Assembly (NCBI RefSeq): GCF_004664715.2
Contig: NC_051072.1
Location: 41,905,142 to 41,969,141 of the forward strand
Length of the DNA stretch: 64,000 nucleotides
Origin: Peromyscus leucopus
Taxonomy: Eukaryota > Chordata > Mammalia > Rodentia > Cricetidae
Direction of reading: 5' to 3'
Of the stretch, positions 57,401 to 60,232 are shown piece by piece; position 1 is the stretch's first letter; the number at the start of each line of letters is the position of its first letter. The notes under the pieces are model-generated. The model saw only the letters and a program-made list of their open reading frames with translations. It had not been told where the DNA came from and did not search any database. Made by a program: the position numbers and the translations under genes.

Positions 57401-58742
57401 TGTTTTATTGACCTACAAGTGAAAACGTCAGCCAGACCTGTTACCCTAAACTGTCTCATGAGCAGGATGAGGCCTTTTCTTATGGTTGCTTCATATAGTG
57501 ATTTCCCCAGTAAGAATTGGACATGATTGGCCTTTTCTTTGTAAACCAGGAAGCCATGGGACTGGACTAAAAATTTGGTTTGAAATGAAAGTCAGGTCAT
57601 ATGGTTTCCTAGTTTTGTTCTGAATGAAAATAAGGGGGAAGAAATACCTTTCCAATGGTTTTTACTAGTGAAAGGTGAATGAGATGGCATTGTTACAGGG
57701 TTTTGCCAGGTTTTAGATGCTGACTAACTTATAAATACTGACTAGATTATAGCCAGAAACATTTATGAAGAGAAGTAGGTAAGTTAGTTTTGTTTTTCTT
57801 TCAGCCCAGGCTGGCATTGAACTCACAGTCCTCCTGCCTCAACCTCTTGAGTGCTGGAATTACAATTGTGTGCCACCACCCTTGCTGTAACTGGGTTTTT
57901 CATTTTCAGTTGTTTGTAGAAATTTTTATTTTTATTTTTCTGATGGTAAAACATTATCAATCCTGTCTGATCTTCTGTCCTAGAACTTCCATCCAGCTGC
58001 CTTGCAAACGGTAAGCTGCATGCTTGCTGCTACAGGAACCATACAAAGTCAAAATCACATTAGTGATCATTACACAAACTCAAGCGCCTCATGTTGCTAT
58101 AGCAACTTAGTTCTAACAAAAATGAATCATCACTTCACTTACAGTTTGAACAGCTAGTTAATTTGCTCTTTTAAAAAATAATTACTGTTTTGGCAGAACT
58201 AAGTTCGGAGAATCTCAGAACCTGCTTTAAGATCATCAATGGCTATATCTTTTTATCATCAACAGAATTTTTACAGGTATGTTGGAATAGCTTTTGCATT
58301 GTTAATAATTATATAGTATTATTTTTGGTTTTGTGTGGTATCAGGAGGTGCCTTTTCAAAGTTCAAGTTTTGTCTGTTACTTGAGGGAGTAAGTAACTTT
58401 TCTGTCCTTGTAAGTATTCCTCACTGAAGAGAAGGTGTGATCAGTATATAGTTGCACTATTCCTCAACACAGAAAATGCATTATGTAAATACATATTCAT
58501 AAGTCAATGCATCAGTAAAATTATTAGCTATTATCTTTCTTCCTGTCTTAATTGAAAGTGTTTGCTTAGATCTTTAGTATAAATTCTCTACTAGAGTAAA
58601 AGACTTTTTAAATATCGCATCTGTGTTCTTATGCACATACTGATCTTTGATTGGATTTCAGACATATGCAGTAGGTCTGTGCCAGTCCTTTTGTGAGCTG
58701 CTACCAGAGATTACTACAGAAGGTCAAGTTCAAGTGCTCAAG
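4814..58742 (+). CDS. Ipo11: Importin-11 gene (Ipo11), central 19 coding exons, partial
   Basis: Importin-11 is a karyopherin-beta nuclear import receptor. It binds cargo in the cytoplasm, passes the nuclear pore and releases cargo on RanGTP binding; known cargoes include UBE2E-type ubiquitin-conjugating enzymes and ribosomal protein L12. Nineteen exons in this span join to 1734 nt with no stop, giving 578 codons that match my memory of mammalian importin-11 from about residue 173 to 750 of about 975. Diagnostic stretches include [50 protein letters not shown] and [18 protein letters not shown]. The part is alpha-helical, as expected of HEAT repeats. The start codon and N-terminal Ran-binding domain lie upstream of base 1, and the last exons lie beyond 64000. 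Splice phases agree at all 18 internal junctions. Sixteen introns are GT-AG, one is GC-AG and one is AT-AC. Exon numbers below count from the window edge, not from the gene start. Confidence 0.96.
5868..5992 (-). repeat. B1 SINE, antisense
   Basis: GACCTGGAACTCAGTATATA, CTTGAACTCACAGAGATCTG and TGGGATTAAAGATGTACACT. Confidence 0.75.
6436..6615 (+). repeat. B2 SINE with 14-bp target duplication
   Basis: GGGCTGGAGAAATGGCTCAG head, GGTTCAATTCCCAGCACCCA box B region and AATAAAAATAAATTATTA tail. AAATTAAGCACTCT repeats exactly at 6422-6435 and 6616-6629. Confidence 0.92.
7012..7070 (+). CDS. Ipo11: Ipo11 exon B
   Basis: 59 nt; with the carried base it gives 20 codons, [20 protein letters not shown] (window residues 45-64). 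The acceptor is ttgcttttcag with a good pyrimidine tract and the donor is gatg|gtaaga. It leaves in phase 0. Confidence 0.96.
7605..8032 (+). repeat. Dispersed rodent repeat, two joined partial copies
   Basis: The CACCATGACCAAAGCAACTC start motif occurs at about 7632 and again, diverged, at about 7737, so two truncated copies or an internal duplication lie head to tail. It ends near TTCTCATTCAAACCACTACA. Confidence 0.55.
8100..8476 (+). repeat. Dispersed rodent repeat, fuller copy
   Basis: Same family as 2638 and 7605: ATTGCTATGAAGAGACACCA at the left, TTTAATTGGGGGCTTACTTA and CACCTCCTCCATCAAGACTG inside. Not coding. Confidence 0.55.
8855..8978. repeat. ID-like and B1 fragments
   Basis: AACTTAGTGATACAGTACTTG resembles an ID head on plus; CATGTTGGGCTTGTAGGCAT at about 8940 is an antisense B1 scrap. 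Both are degraded. Confidence 0.4.
9092..9140 (+). CDS. Ipo11: Ipo11 exon C (short)
   Basis: 49 nt: [16 protein letters not shown] plus one base (window residues 65-80). The acceptor is ttcttttctag and the donor tgca|gtaagt is near-consensus. The encoded segment is one amphipathic helix, in keeping with a HEAT repeat. Confidence 0.95.
9141..10470 (+). other. Ipo11: Ipo11 intron C-D
   Basis: GT-AG intron of 1330 nt, AT-rich, with a (GT)n microsatellite at 9787-9834 and no recognisable SINE. Confidence 0.9.
9787..9834. repeat. (GT)n microsatellite, 48 nt
   Basis: Uninterrupted GT dinucleotides on plus. Confidence 0.97.
10471..10541 (+). CDS. Ipo11: Ipo11 exon D
   Basis: 71 nt; with the carried base it encodes [20 protein letters not shown] then FTKV (window residues 81-104). 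The acceptor ttcttaatag has a weak pyrimidine tract interrupted by purines, while the donor gtg|gtaagt is strong, so definition of this exon probably leans on the donor side. Confidence 0.95.
11420..11566 (-). repeat. B1 SINE, antisense
   Basis: TTTGAGACAGAGTTTCTATG to TTGTGCCACCACTCCTGGC. Confidence 0.85.
12138..12408 (-). repeat. Two antisense B1 copies, old then young
   Basis: 12138-12232 is diverged (TTGAGGCAGGGTCTCACTAT). 12248-12408 is clean, with the variant core GCTTTGGAGCCTGTCCTGGA and a GCGCCACCACCGCCTGGC end. Confidence 0.85.
12531..12651. repeat. (TGCG)n and (CATC)n microsatellites
   Basis: TGCG repeats at 12531-12574, then irregular CATC/CATG repeats at 12590-12651. Confidence 0.93.
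12678..13004 (-). repeat. Old B1 then B3-like element, antisense
   Basis: 12678-12782 carries TGCCTCTGCTTCCCAAGTGC; 12822-13004 ends with CTGCTGAGTCATCTTGCCAG, the B2/B3 head in antisense. Confidence 0.65.
13752..13944 (+). CDS. Ipo11: Ipo11 exon E (longest exon here)
   Basis: 193 nt, 64 codons plus one base (window residues 105-168). It runs from [20 protein letters not shown] through [20 protein letters not shown] to [11 protein letters not shown]. The acceptor is tttctttatag and the donor is gaag|gtaata. The sequence is close to identical to the mammalian protein as I remember it. Confidence 0.96.
13945..14637 (+). other. Ipo11: Ipo11 intron E-F
   Basis: GT-AG intron of 693 nt without any repeat I can recognise. 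Confidence 0.9.
14638..14790 (+). CDS. Ipo11: Ipo11 exon F
   Basis: 153 nt. With carried bases it encodes [20 protein letters not shown] then [20 protein letters not shown] and [11 protein letters not shown] (window residues 169-219). The acceptor is atttttctag and the donor is ttta|gtaaga. It ends with one base of a split Thr codon completed in exon G. The acidic [13 protein letters not shown] part looks like a loop between HEAT helices. Confidence 0.96.
14930..15066 (-). repeat. B1 SINE, antisense
   Basis: TTTGAGACAGGATCTCATTG to TGGGATTAAAGGCCTGCACC. Confidence 0.82.
15113..15154. repeat. (TG)n microsatellite
   Basis: Uninterrupted TG dinucleotides. Confidence 0.97.
15295..15494 (+). repeat. 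B1 SINE with (AAAG)n tail
   Basis: CTGGGCGTGGTGGTACACAC head. The tail expanded into AAC, A and GAAA repeats from 15430. Confidence 0.88.
15610..15832 (-). repeat. ID-like piece then B3-like element, antisense
   Basis: TTGAACCCAGGGCCTCACAA (about 15628) is ID-like. 15675-15832 ends CTGAATCATCTTGCATGCCCC, a B2/B3 head in antisense. Confidence 0.5.
15993..16300 (+). repeat. B4 SINE (ID plus B1 fusion)
   Basis: GGGCTGCAGAGATGGCTCAC head, then a B1-like middle (CCACCTGTAATCCCAGGGTG) and an ACTTACACACCC tail, the composite layout of B4. Confidence 0.65.
17074..17117 (+). CDS. Ipo11: Ipo11 exon G (44 nt, tandem acceptor, followed by donor array)
   Basis: 44 nt; with the carried base it encodes 15 residues, [15 protein letters not shown] (window residues 220-234). 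The acceptor is a NAGNAG pair, ttgCAGCAG: the proximal AG (ending 17073) gives TV-EET, and the distal AG (ending 17076) would replace TV with a single Met and keep frame. The proximal site restores the family sequence, so it sets the start given here. The donor agg|gtgagt is strong and is the first of twelve tandem copies of the same signal. Confidence 0.94.
17118..17517 (+). repeat. 12-copy minisatellite of 32-34 bp, each unit carrying a 5' splice-site motif
   Basis: Units begin at 17118, 17151, 17185, 17218, 17251, 17285, 17319, 17353, 17386, 17420, 17452 and 17485. Each starts GTGAGTAC/TA (ten units) or GCGAGTAC (units 8 and 9), continues with a purine-rich AATGGAAGAAAAGTTGATGG core and ends GGGGAGG or GGGAGG, or GGGGAG in unit 10. 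The first GTGAGT is the real donor of exon G, so the array duplicates a working splice signal in direct register with the exon edge. Confidence 0.96.
17801..17941 (-). repeat. B1 SINE, antisense
   Basis: GTTTTTCGAGACAGAGTTTC to CGCGCACCACCACTGCCCAG. The retroviral retrocopy inserted directly beside its 5' end. Confidence 0.87.
17958..18365 (-). mobile_element. L1-mobilised copy of an endogenous-retrovirus 3' end (poly(A), antisense)
   Basis: Read on the minus strand, the piece runs from a short internal segment through a polypurine tract (AAAAGGGGGA) into an LTR-like U3 starting TGTAGGGCCC, a TATTTAAG box, an AATAAA signal and then a poly(A) tail (poly-T on plus at about 17953-17977). Exact 15-bp repeats GATACCTTACTTTTT flank it (17943-17957 and 18366-18380), and the minus-strand cut site reads TT/AAAAAG, the L1 endonuclease preference. 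It therefore looks like a retroposed retroviral mRNA tail, not a provirus or solo LTR. No coding capacity remains. The virus family (ERVK-like) is a guess. Confidence 0.75.
18610..18890 (-). repeat. Two antisense B1 copies
   Basis: 18610-18726 (GTGCTGGGATTAAAGACATG) and 18768-18890 (CAAGGTCTCACTATATAGTC). Diverged. Confidence 0.65.
18896..19245 (-). repeat. B2/B3-like elements, antisense
   Basis: GAGACCAGAAGAGGATATTG (to about 19030) and TCTGAACCATCTCTCTACCCC at 19222-19242 mark two tRNA-derived SINE pieces in antisense. Confidence 0.5.
19332..19552 (-). repeat. B2 SINE, antisense
   Basis: AAAGATTTACTTATTTTATT tail and TTGATGAGCTATCTCTGCAG head complement. Confidence 0.72.
19576..19800 (+). 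repeat. B2/B3-type SINE
   Basis: CAGCTGGAGAGATGGTTCAG head. The tail CACATAAAATAAAAATATTT is typical of B2. Confidence 0.75.
20026..20185 (+). repeat. B1 SINE
   Basis: GAGTGATGGTGGCACACATC head to GAAACCCAGTCTTGAGAAAC tail. Confidence 0.85.
20498..20588 (+). CDS. Ipo11: Ipo11 exon H
   Basis: 91 nt encoding [20 protein letters not shown] then [10 protein letters not shown] plus one base (window residues 235-264). The acceptor tcctccctctctag has an excellent pyrimidine tract; the donor is gatg|gtaagt. Confidence 0.96.
21835..22225. repeat. Dispersed rodent repeat, second type
   Basis: It contains AAAGAGGGAACCTCAATTG, GATTGATGATTGATGTGGGC and, at the right end, TAGAAACCCTAACTAAGACA. I have seen this type across rodent genomes but cannot assign a family. 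Confidence 0.5.
22640..23135 (-). repeat. Old antisense B1 pair and ID-like fragment
   Basis: B1-like at 22640-22765 (CAAGTGCTGGGATCACAGGT) and 22775-22895 (CCTCCTGAGTGCTGGGGATA). ID-like at 23050-23135 (ATCTACCACTGAGTCGTGTC). Confidence 0.5.
24079..24126 (+). CDS. Ipo11: Ipo11 exon I (48 nt)
   Basis: 48 nt; with the carried base it encodes [16 protein letters not shown] (window residues 265-280) and one base onward. The acceptor is tttttttctag and the donor is gctg|gtatgt. The NVED stretch is probably an inter-repeat turn leading into a helix. Confidence 0.95.
24127..24856 (+). other. Ipo11: Ipo11 intron I-J
   Basis: GT-AG intron of 730 nt with no recognisable repeat. Confidence 0.9.
24857..24962 (+). 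CDS. Ipo11: Ipo11 exon J (GC donor)
   Basis: 106 nt encoding [20 protein letters not shown] then [15 protein letters not shown] and two bases of Arg (window residues 281-315). The acceptor is tttcttcccag. The donor is ataatag|gcaagt, a GC rather than GT. The next GT, six bases on (gcaa|gtaaac), would break the frame and meet TAA at the second codon of exon K, so the GC donor is required to read into YKPLRRR. Confidence 0.95.
25100..25287 (-). repeat. B2 SINE, antisense, 14-bp target duplication
   Basis: GCCAGAAGAGGGCACCAGAT and TGAGCCATCTCTCCAGCCC are near-consensus. AAGAGTTATCTTTT is exact at 25086-25099 and 25288-25301. Confidence 0.95.
26043..26155 (+). repeat. Old B1
   Basis: GGATCCTAGCACTCAAGAAG and GGGTTTGAGGCCAGCTTGC. 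Poorly conserved. Confidence 0.55.
28337..28463 (+). CDS. Ipo11: Ipo11 exon K
   Basis: 127 nt; completes Arg and encodes [20 protein letters not shown] then [20 protein letters not shown] and LV (window residues 316-358). The acceptor is cttccacctag and the donor is gtg|gtatgt. The [11 protein letters not shown] motif is the most recognisable HEAT helix in the family's central region. Confidence 0.96.
28464..29488 (+). other. Ipo11: Ipo11 intron K-L
   Basis: GT-AG intron of 1025 nt. A decayed plus-strand B1 with an A-rich tail lies at 28545-28690; the remainder appears unique. Confidence 0.88.
28545..28690 (+). repeat. Decayed B1 with A-rich tail
   Basis: CCCCTTTAATCCCAGCTTCA in the middle, TACATAGAGAAATTCG before about 60 nt of A-rich tail. 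Confidence 0.6.
29489..29522 (+). CDS. Ipo11: Ipo11 exon L (34 nt, AT-AC donor)
   Basis: 34 nt encoding [11 protein letters not shown] plus one base (window residues 359-369). The acceptor is a long T tract then ag|gtccg. The 3' edge has no usable GT: the sequence ctgaagttaa|ATATCCTTC carries a U12-type AT donor. Joining to CT at 30157 forms the Thr codon of LKL-TVDDF and restores the family sequence exactly as remembered. Confidence 0.93.
29523..30156 (+). other. Ipo11: Ipo11 intron L-M, AT-AC U12-type
   Basis: 634 nt. The donor is ATATCCTTC (29523-29531), the branch site TTCCTTAAC (30138-30146) and the last two bases AC (30155-30156). These are the three signature elements of a minor-spliceosome AT-AC intron, with the branch adenosine about 11 nt from the end and no polypyrimidine-AG requirement. 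Two antisense SINEs (a B2 and an old B1) fill most of its body. The reading frame and family protein sequence are restored only by this splice. Confidence 0.94.
29575..29990 (-). repeat. B2-like then old B1, antisense, within the AT-AC intron
   Basis: 29575-29787 has GAAGAACAGCCAGTGCTCTT and CTGACCCATCTCTCTAACCC. 29862-29990 has TACCTGGCCTGGAATTCTAC and GCTTCTGCCTCCCAGTGTGG. Confidence 0.7.
30157..30197 (+). CDS. Ipo11: Ipo11 exon M (41 nt, AC acceptor)
   Basis: 41 nt; with the carried base it encodes [14 protein letters not shown] (window residues 370-383). The intron ends in AC, 10-11 nt after a textbook U12 branch site TTCCTTAAC (30138-30146). The donor ccg|gtaaga is a normal U2 site. Together with exon L it forms a pair of very small exons around the minor-class intron. 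Confidence 0.93.
30198..30830 (+). other. Ipo11: Ipo11 intron M-N
   Basis: GT-AG intron of 633 nt with a (GT)n run at 30314-30364 and no SINE. Confidence 0.9.
30314..30364. repeat. (GT)n microsatellite
   Basis: Uninterrupted GT dinucleotides on plus. Confidence 0.97.
30831..30947 (+). CDS. Ipo11: Ipo11 exon N
   Basis: 117 nt, 39 codons: [20 protein letters not shown] then [19 protein letters not shown] (window residues 384-422). The acceptor cttctctctgcag is strong and the donor is acag|gtaatt. Phase 0 at both ends, so skipping would keep the frame. A 7.6-kb intron follows. Confidence 0.96.
31172..31502 (-). repeat. B3-like element with GT/GC-rich stretch, antisense
   Basis: TGTGTGCGTGCGTGCGCGTG at the left; CCACTGAGCCATCTTCCTGG head complement at the right. 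Confidence 0.6.
31720..32765 (-). mobile_element. L1 (Lx-type) fragment, non-coding, antisense
   Basis: About 1 kb rich in CT-rich runs, with stretches such as AGAGATATCAACCGAACACG and TATAGCAGAATATCATTAGG that I recognise from rodent L1 non-coding sequence. Many stops and no ORF2 remnant. Subfamily and orientation are from memory. Confidence 0.55.
33080..33216 (-). repeat. Old B1, antisense
   Basis: TTTTTGAGGCAGAGACTCTT and TTGTTGGGATAACAGGTATG. Confidence 0.6.
33493..33680 (+). repeat. B1 SINE, young, 16-bp target duplication
   Basis: GCCGGGCGGTGGTGGCATAC head and GGAAAGGCGCAAAGCTATAC. AAAACTGTTAAGTCTC is exact at 33477-33492 and 33681-33696. Confidence 0.95.
34272..34483 (-). repeat. B2 SINE, antisense
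   Basis: CCTCTGGAAGAACAGCTCTT and TAAGGCATCTCTCCAAACCC. Confidence 0.78.
34688..35115 (-). mobile_element. Solo LTR, antisense (ERVK-like guess)
   Basis: On the minus strand this about 430-bp stretch shows a TATATAAAGG box near 34850, then AATAAAA about 25 nt downstream, the promoter and poly(A) order expected in an LTR. Direct repeats GTAACAGT flank it (34680-34687 and 35116-35123). No gag, pol or env sequence is attached. The exact ends could shift by a few bases because the flanking repeat may include LTR terminal bases. Confidence 0.65.
35719..35739. repeat. (CA)n microsatellite
   Basis: Short CA run. Confidence 0.9.
35765..36228 (-). repeat. LTR-like dispersed element (family B relative)
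   Basis: ATAAATAACACACGGAGGCT at the left and CTAATGGCCAGTTCTTTATT at the right share the layout of 59440-59825. I recognise the type from cricetid genomes but not its name. Orientation is inferred. Confidence 0.5.
36296..36339. repeat. (CT)n(GT)n microsatellite
   Basis: CT repeats passing into GT repeats. Confidence 0.95.
36840..37010 (-). repeat. LTR-like family B, partial
   Basis: AAATAAACACACAGATGCTT and CATGGCAGGCTTCTTGCTAA are shared with 59440-59825. Confidence 0.55.
37413..37491. repeat. (CCAT)n microsatellite
   Basis: About 19 tandem CCAT units. Confidence 0.97.
37510..37690 (+). repeat. B3-like SINE
   Basis: GACCAGTGAGGTAGCTAAGT head and TTGATCCCTGGAGCCCACAT. Confidence 0.65.
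37795..38110 (-). repeat. B4-like composite, antisense
   Basis: AGGCCAGAGGACAACTTTCA, a B1-like middle (GATAGGGTCTCTGAGTTGTC) and CCGAGCCTTTTCCCTGGCCC. Confidence 0.5.
38579..38692 (+). CDS. Ipo11: Ipo11 exon O
   Basis: 114 nt, 38 codons: [20 protein letters not shown] then [18 protein letters not shown] (window residues 423-460). The acceptor is gtcttctggtag and the donor is tcag|gtgcgt. Phase 0 at both ends. It encodes a helical HEAT pair. Confidence 0.96.
39206..39379 (-). repeat. B2 SINE, antisense
   Basis: ACCAGAAGAGGGCGCCAGTT and GCTGAGCCATCTCTCCAGCC. CATTTGAATT at 39196-39205 and 39380-39389. Confidence 0.93.
39920..40279 (-). repeat. Two antisense B1 copies
   Basis: 39920-40036 lacks its tail part and starts at TTTTGTGCCTTTCCTGGAAC; 40112-40279 is full length with a T tract. 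Confidence 0.88.
40385..40800 (-). repeat. LTR-like family B
   Basis: TTTTCCTGCCACAGTCAGGA, TTAATCCATTTCTATATCTA and TTTATTTATTGACAATCAGA match the layout of 59440-59825. Confidence 0.55.
41283..41465 (-). repeat. B2-like SINE, antisense
   Basis: AGAAGAGCAGCCAGTGCTCT and GCTGAGCCATCTCTCCATTC. Confidence 0.75.
42426..42600 (-). repeat. (TG)n run and B3-like element, antisense
   Basis: TG dinucleotides at 42426-42471, then ACCATGTGGATCCTTGGAGC and CCAGTGAGCCATCTTGTTGG. Confidence 0.65.
42790..42956 (-). repeat. B1 SINE, antisense, first of a double insertion
   Basis: TTTGTTGAGACAGAGTTTCT to GCGCCATCACCGCCCGGC. TCAACATAGTAATTT lies on both sides (42775-42789 and 42957-42971). Confidence 0.95.
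42972..43182 (-). repeat. B2 SINE, antisense, second of a double insertion
   Basis: GCCAGAAGAGGGCACCAGAT and CTGAGCCATCTTTCCAGCCC, with ATGT and TTTA repeats in the tail. TCAACATAGTAATTT recurs at 43183-43197. Confidence 0.95.
43790..43910 (-). repeat. Old B1, antisense, with short internal duplication
   Basis: CTAGGATGACCTTG appears twice (about 43809 and 43831). Confidence 0.6.
45163..45343 (-). repeat. B1 SINE, antisense, 14-bp target duplication
   Basis: Variant core TTTGGTGCCTGTCCTGGATC. AAATCCAAAATCTT at 45149-45162 and 45344-45357. Confidence 0.93.
45665..45780 (+). CDS. Ipo11: Ipo11 exon P
   Basis: 116 nt encoding [20 protein letters not shown] then [18 protein letters not shown] and two bases of Trp (window residues 461-498). 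The acceptor is acttcccctag and the donor is tatg|gtaaga. Introns of 7.0 kb before and 9.1 kb after it make this one of the most isolated exons. Confidence 0.96.
45975..46170 (+). repeat. Old B2
   Basis: GGTTCCCAACACCCACATGG and TCTGTAACTCCAGTTCCCAG. Confidence 0.65.
46734..46932. mobile_element. URR1-like non-autonomous hAT DNA element
   Basis: It begins with the terminal inverted repeat CAGTGGTTCTCAACCTTCC. It ends in the partial complement CAGGTTGAGA, with a TTTGACCCCCAGGAGTCACA block before it. About 200 bp and non-coding, matching my memory of rodent URR1. The right inverted repeat is incomplete (CCTGATG in place of ACCACTG). Confidence 0.75.
47345..47422 (-). repeat. ID-like fragment, antisense
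   Basis: TACTGAGGATTGAACCGAGG and TTTCTACCACTGAGATGTAC. Confidence 0.5.
47440..47670 (-). repeat. B1-like element with internal tandem expansion
   Basis: The B1 frame (AAGGTTTCACTCTAGGAAAG; TGAGATTACAGCTTTCACCA) is split by about 3.5 copies of a 31-32-bp unit, CCTCTTGCCTTAGTACCTGA plus GTACTTGCAG, at 47513-47621. Confidence 0.75.
47830..48063 (-). repeat. Old B1 scrap then clean B1, antisense
   Basis: 47830-47915 (CTCAAGTGCTAGAATTAAAG) and 47925-48063 (TTTTTCGAGACAAGGTTTCT to CACCACTGCCCAGC). Confidence 0.8.
49005..50735. other. Possible degraded LTR-class sequence
   Basis: Segments such as ATGACCAATAACAACTTGTA, CGCTGTAACGTTTGTCAGTC and CTATATAGGATCCAGACATA feel familiar from rodent ERV-type repeats, but I cannot place gag, pol, env or LTR ends. 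A B1 (49943-50102) has inserted into it. A 19-nt C run sits at 50478-50496. Confidence 0.25.
49943..50102 (-). repeat. B1 SINE, antisense, young cricetid-type
   Basis: TAGCTTTGCGCCTTTTCCGG and CGTGCGCCACCACCGCCCGG. AAGACATTCTT at 49932-49942 and 50103-50113. Confidence 0.95.
50740..51010 (-). repeat. LTR-like family B
   Basis: TCTTATAGCTTAAATTAAAT and CTGTCTAGCTATTGACCATT match the layout of 59440-59825. Diverged. Confidence 0.5.
51065..51430. repeat. Composite dispersed repeat ending in B1-like sequence
   Basis: Starts AAAACAAACCCAGCATTCAC; from 51290 it carries B1-like antisense text twice (CCTGGGATTGAAGGTGTGTG; AATGCTAGGATGAAAGGCGT). I know the type but not its name. Confidence 0.45.
51549..51578. 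repeat. (GT)n/(GC)n microsatellite
   Basis: GT run ending in CGCGCG. Confidence 0.92.
51865..51983 (-). repeat. B1 SINE, antisense
   Basis: AGAGACAGAGTTTCTCTTTG to GTGCCACCACTGTCCGGC. Confidence 0.85.
52500..52830. repeat. Dispersed rodent repeat, third type
   Basis: It contains CCTGGATGAGCCACCTTAAC, GAGCTGAGCACTAGCATTAA and GGTATTTTATCACAGGAACA, ending AACTAAGGCA. It shares its tail layout with 21835-22225, so the two may be distant relatives. Confidence 0.45.
53565..54285 (-). mobile_element. L1 (Lx-type) fragment, non-coding, antisense
   Basis: About 720 bp, containing GACCCATCAAGTCATGCTGT and GGTCTGGTTCGAGGCCTCTG, which I associate with rodent L1 3' sequence. An internal segment ('ggctcctgcactaacagcgttggctct' type) is partly duplicated near 54110 and 54245. 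Apparent open frames here are incidental. Confidence 0.5.
54410..54735 (+). repeat. B4 SINE
   Basis: TTGAATTCAATTCCCAGAAC (tRNA-like part) followed by a B1-like part (GCCAGTGTAATCCCAGCACT) and a GTGTGCATGCACAC tail. Confidence 0.6.
54900..54976 (+). CDS. Ipo11: Ipo11 exon Q
   Basis: 77 nt; completes Trp and encodes [20 protein letters not shown] then MSPLL plus one base (window residues 499-524). The acceptor is ttctttcccag and the donor is cttg|gtatgt. Confidence 0.96.
55659..55840 (-). repeat. B1 SINE, antisense, young
   Basis: Long T tract, GATTTTTCGAGACAGGGTTT and CATGCGCCACCACCGCCCGG. ATCAACATT at 55650-55658 and 55841-55849. Confidence 0.95.
56190..56762 (-). repeat. B3/B4-type pieces, antisense
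   Basis: 56190-56530 has GGCCAAAAGAAGGCGTCAGA; 56540-56762 has a B1-like part (CTGTTTGAGACAAATTGTGT) and CAGCAAGCGCTCTCTCCAGC. Confidence 0.5.
57800..57890 (-). repeat. Old B1, antisense
   Basis: CAGCCCAGGCTGGCATTGAA and GTGCTGGAATTACAATTGTG. Confidence 0.65.
58197..58276 (+). CDS. Ipo11: Ipo11 exon R
   Basis: 80 nt; with the carried base it encodes [20 protein letters not shown] then SSTEFLQ (window residues 525-551). The acceptor is actgttttggcag and the donor is acag|gtatgt. The intron to the next exon is only 385 nt. Confidence 0.96.
58277..58661 (+). other. Ipo11: Ipo11 intron R-S
   Basis: GT-AG intron of 385 nt, the shortest here, with no repeat. Confidence 0.92.
58662..58742 (+). 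CDS. Ipo11: Ipo11 exon S (last exon in window)
   Basis: 81 nt, 27 codons: [20 protein letters not shown] then GQVQVLK (window residues 552-578). The acceptor is ttggatttcag and the donor is caag|gtaccg, a relatively weak match after +4. The following family segment (starting VVENALK) is not found in the remaining 5.2 kb. Confidence 0.95.
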
Positions 58743-59439
58743 GTACCGCCATTTTAAATTGATTGCTGTGTGTCATTGGTAAGGCTGGAACTTCCTGAGT
58801 ATGGATGGTTGGAAAGCAGAGGAACTGATACAGTTCTATTAAATATTCAGTTTGGCTTAATTCTTTGTACCAAAGGCATCAAATTTGAATGTGCATACAA
58901 GTCACCTGGAGATTTTGTTCAAATGAAGTTTTTGATTTCTAATTTCCTCTCACTGAAATAGTGTCTATCCTAAAACTTTATTGGATAGCAATTTATTAAA
59001 AGCTTTTTGACAACTTGTTCTGAAACTGGCAACATTTGATGCGTCTTAGCTTTTTAGTTGTCATTTTGATAATGTTCTAGGTGTTGAACCTATATCCTCA
59101 CACATAGGGCCGGGCTCCTAGGAGACTAGTTGAACCCTGGTCTCCAGCAGGGATAATCGCCACTCTTGTATTGAGGACAACCCTTTCAGTTTGTGAGTCT
59201 GCATTTGGGATAGCAAATTTCACTGTTATCTTTAGATAGTTTTAAGTTTAGTTAGCCTTGAAGTTAGAGTGCTGAGTTTGCTGAGATTATGTACAATTAG
59301 GAACCAATAGCCTGTAAATTTATATGTATTATCTTTATGTAACTATCTTTATCAAGGAAATACTATAGCATGAATATAATAACTTACATGTAAACATAAG
59401 TATATAACTATATTAAAAATATCACGATATGTATGTTGT

Positions 59440-59825
59440 AGCTAGAGTTTTCCTGCCTTGCCCACAGTCAGGACAAATCTTTGTCACCCGCCAGTCCCAC
59501 AGCCACTCAGACCCAACCAAGTAAACACAGAGACTTATATTGCTTACAAACTGTATGGCCGTGGCAGGCTTCTTGCTAACTGTTCTTATAGCTTAAATTA
59601 ATCCATTTCCATAAATCTATACCTTGCCACGTGGCTCGTGGCTTACCGGCATCTTCACATGTGACTTGTCCTGGTGGCGGCTGGCAGTGACTCCTTCTGC
59701 CTTCCTGTTCTTTCTTTTCTCCTCTCTGTTAGTCCCACCTATACTTCCTGCCTAGCCATGGGCCAGTGTTTTATTTATTGACCAATCAGAGCAACACATT
59801 TGCCATACAGAACATCCCACAGCAG
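59440..59825 (-). repeat. LTR-like family B, best copy
   Basis: CACAGTCAGGACAAATCTTT, GTATGGCCGTGGCAGGCTTC, CTTGCCACGTGGCTCGTGGC and TTTATTTATTGACCAATCAG. No coding remnant. Family name and class are uncertain; orientation is inferred from layout. Confidence 0.6.
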
Positions 59826-59954
59826 TATGTATATACACATTGTGTCGATACTTTCTATATGTAGTTTGAAAGGGATAGCTGTTAAAGTTCTAATTTCTTA
59901 GCTGTGTTTTTTGTCAAATAACAATTAAATTCTGGTTAGACAAGGTATTATTGT

Positions 59955-60123
59955 CTTTTTTTCTTTCTTTCTTTCTTTTTTTTTTTTCTAGACAGGGTTT
60001 CTCTTTATAGTTTTGGCTGTCCTGGAACTCACTGTGTAAACCAGGCTGGCCTCAAACATAGAGATTCATCTGCCTCTGCCTCCTGCGTGCTGGGATTTAA
60101 GGTGGGAGCCTCTATCCCCAGCT
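59955..60123 (-). repeat. B1 SINE, antisense, with (TTTC)n tail
   Basis: TTTC repeats, then CTAGACAGGGTTTCTCTTTA to TCTGCCTCCTGCGTGCTGGG. Confidence 0.82.
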
Positions 60124-60232
60124 AAGTCTTACTGTTGGACAATTACGTTTATGGTGTGAAAACCACGGCATTATCTTAGATCTTCAAGGTAGATTTTCTA
60201 CCAGTGAACTCATTATAAAAATGTTTATTTCC

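Larger units (their letters stand above)
54977..58196 (+). other. Ipo11: Ipo11 intron Q-R
   Basis: GT-AG intron of 3220 nt with a young antisense B1 (55659-55840) and antisense B3/B4 pieces (56190-56762). 56770-57790 appears unique. Confidence 0.88.
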
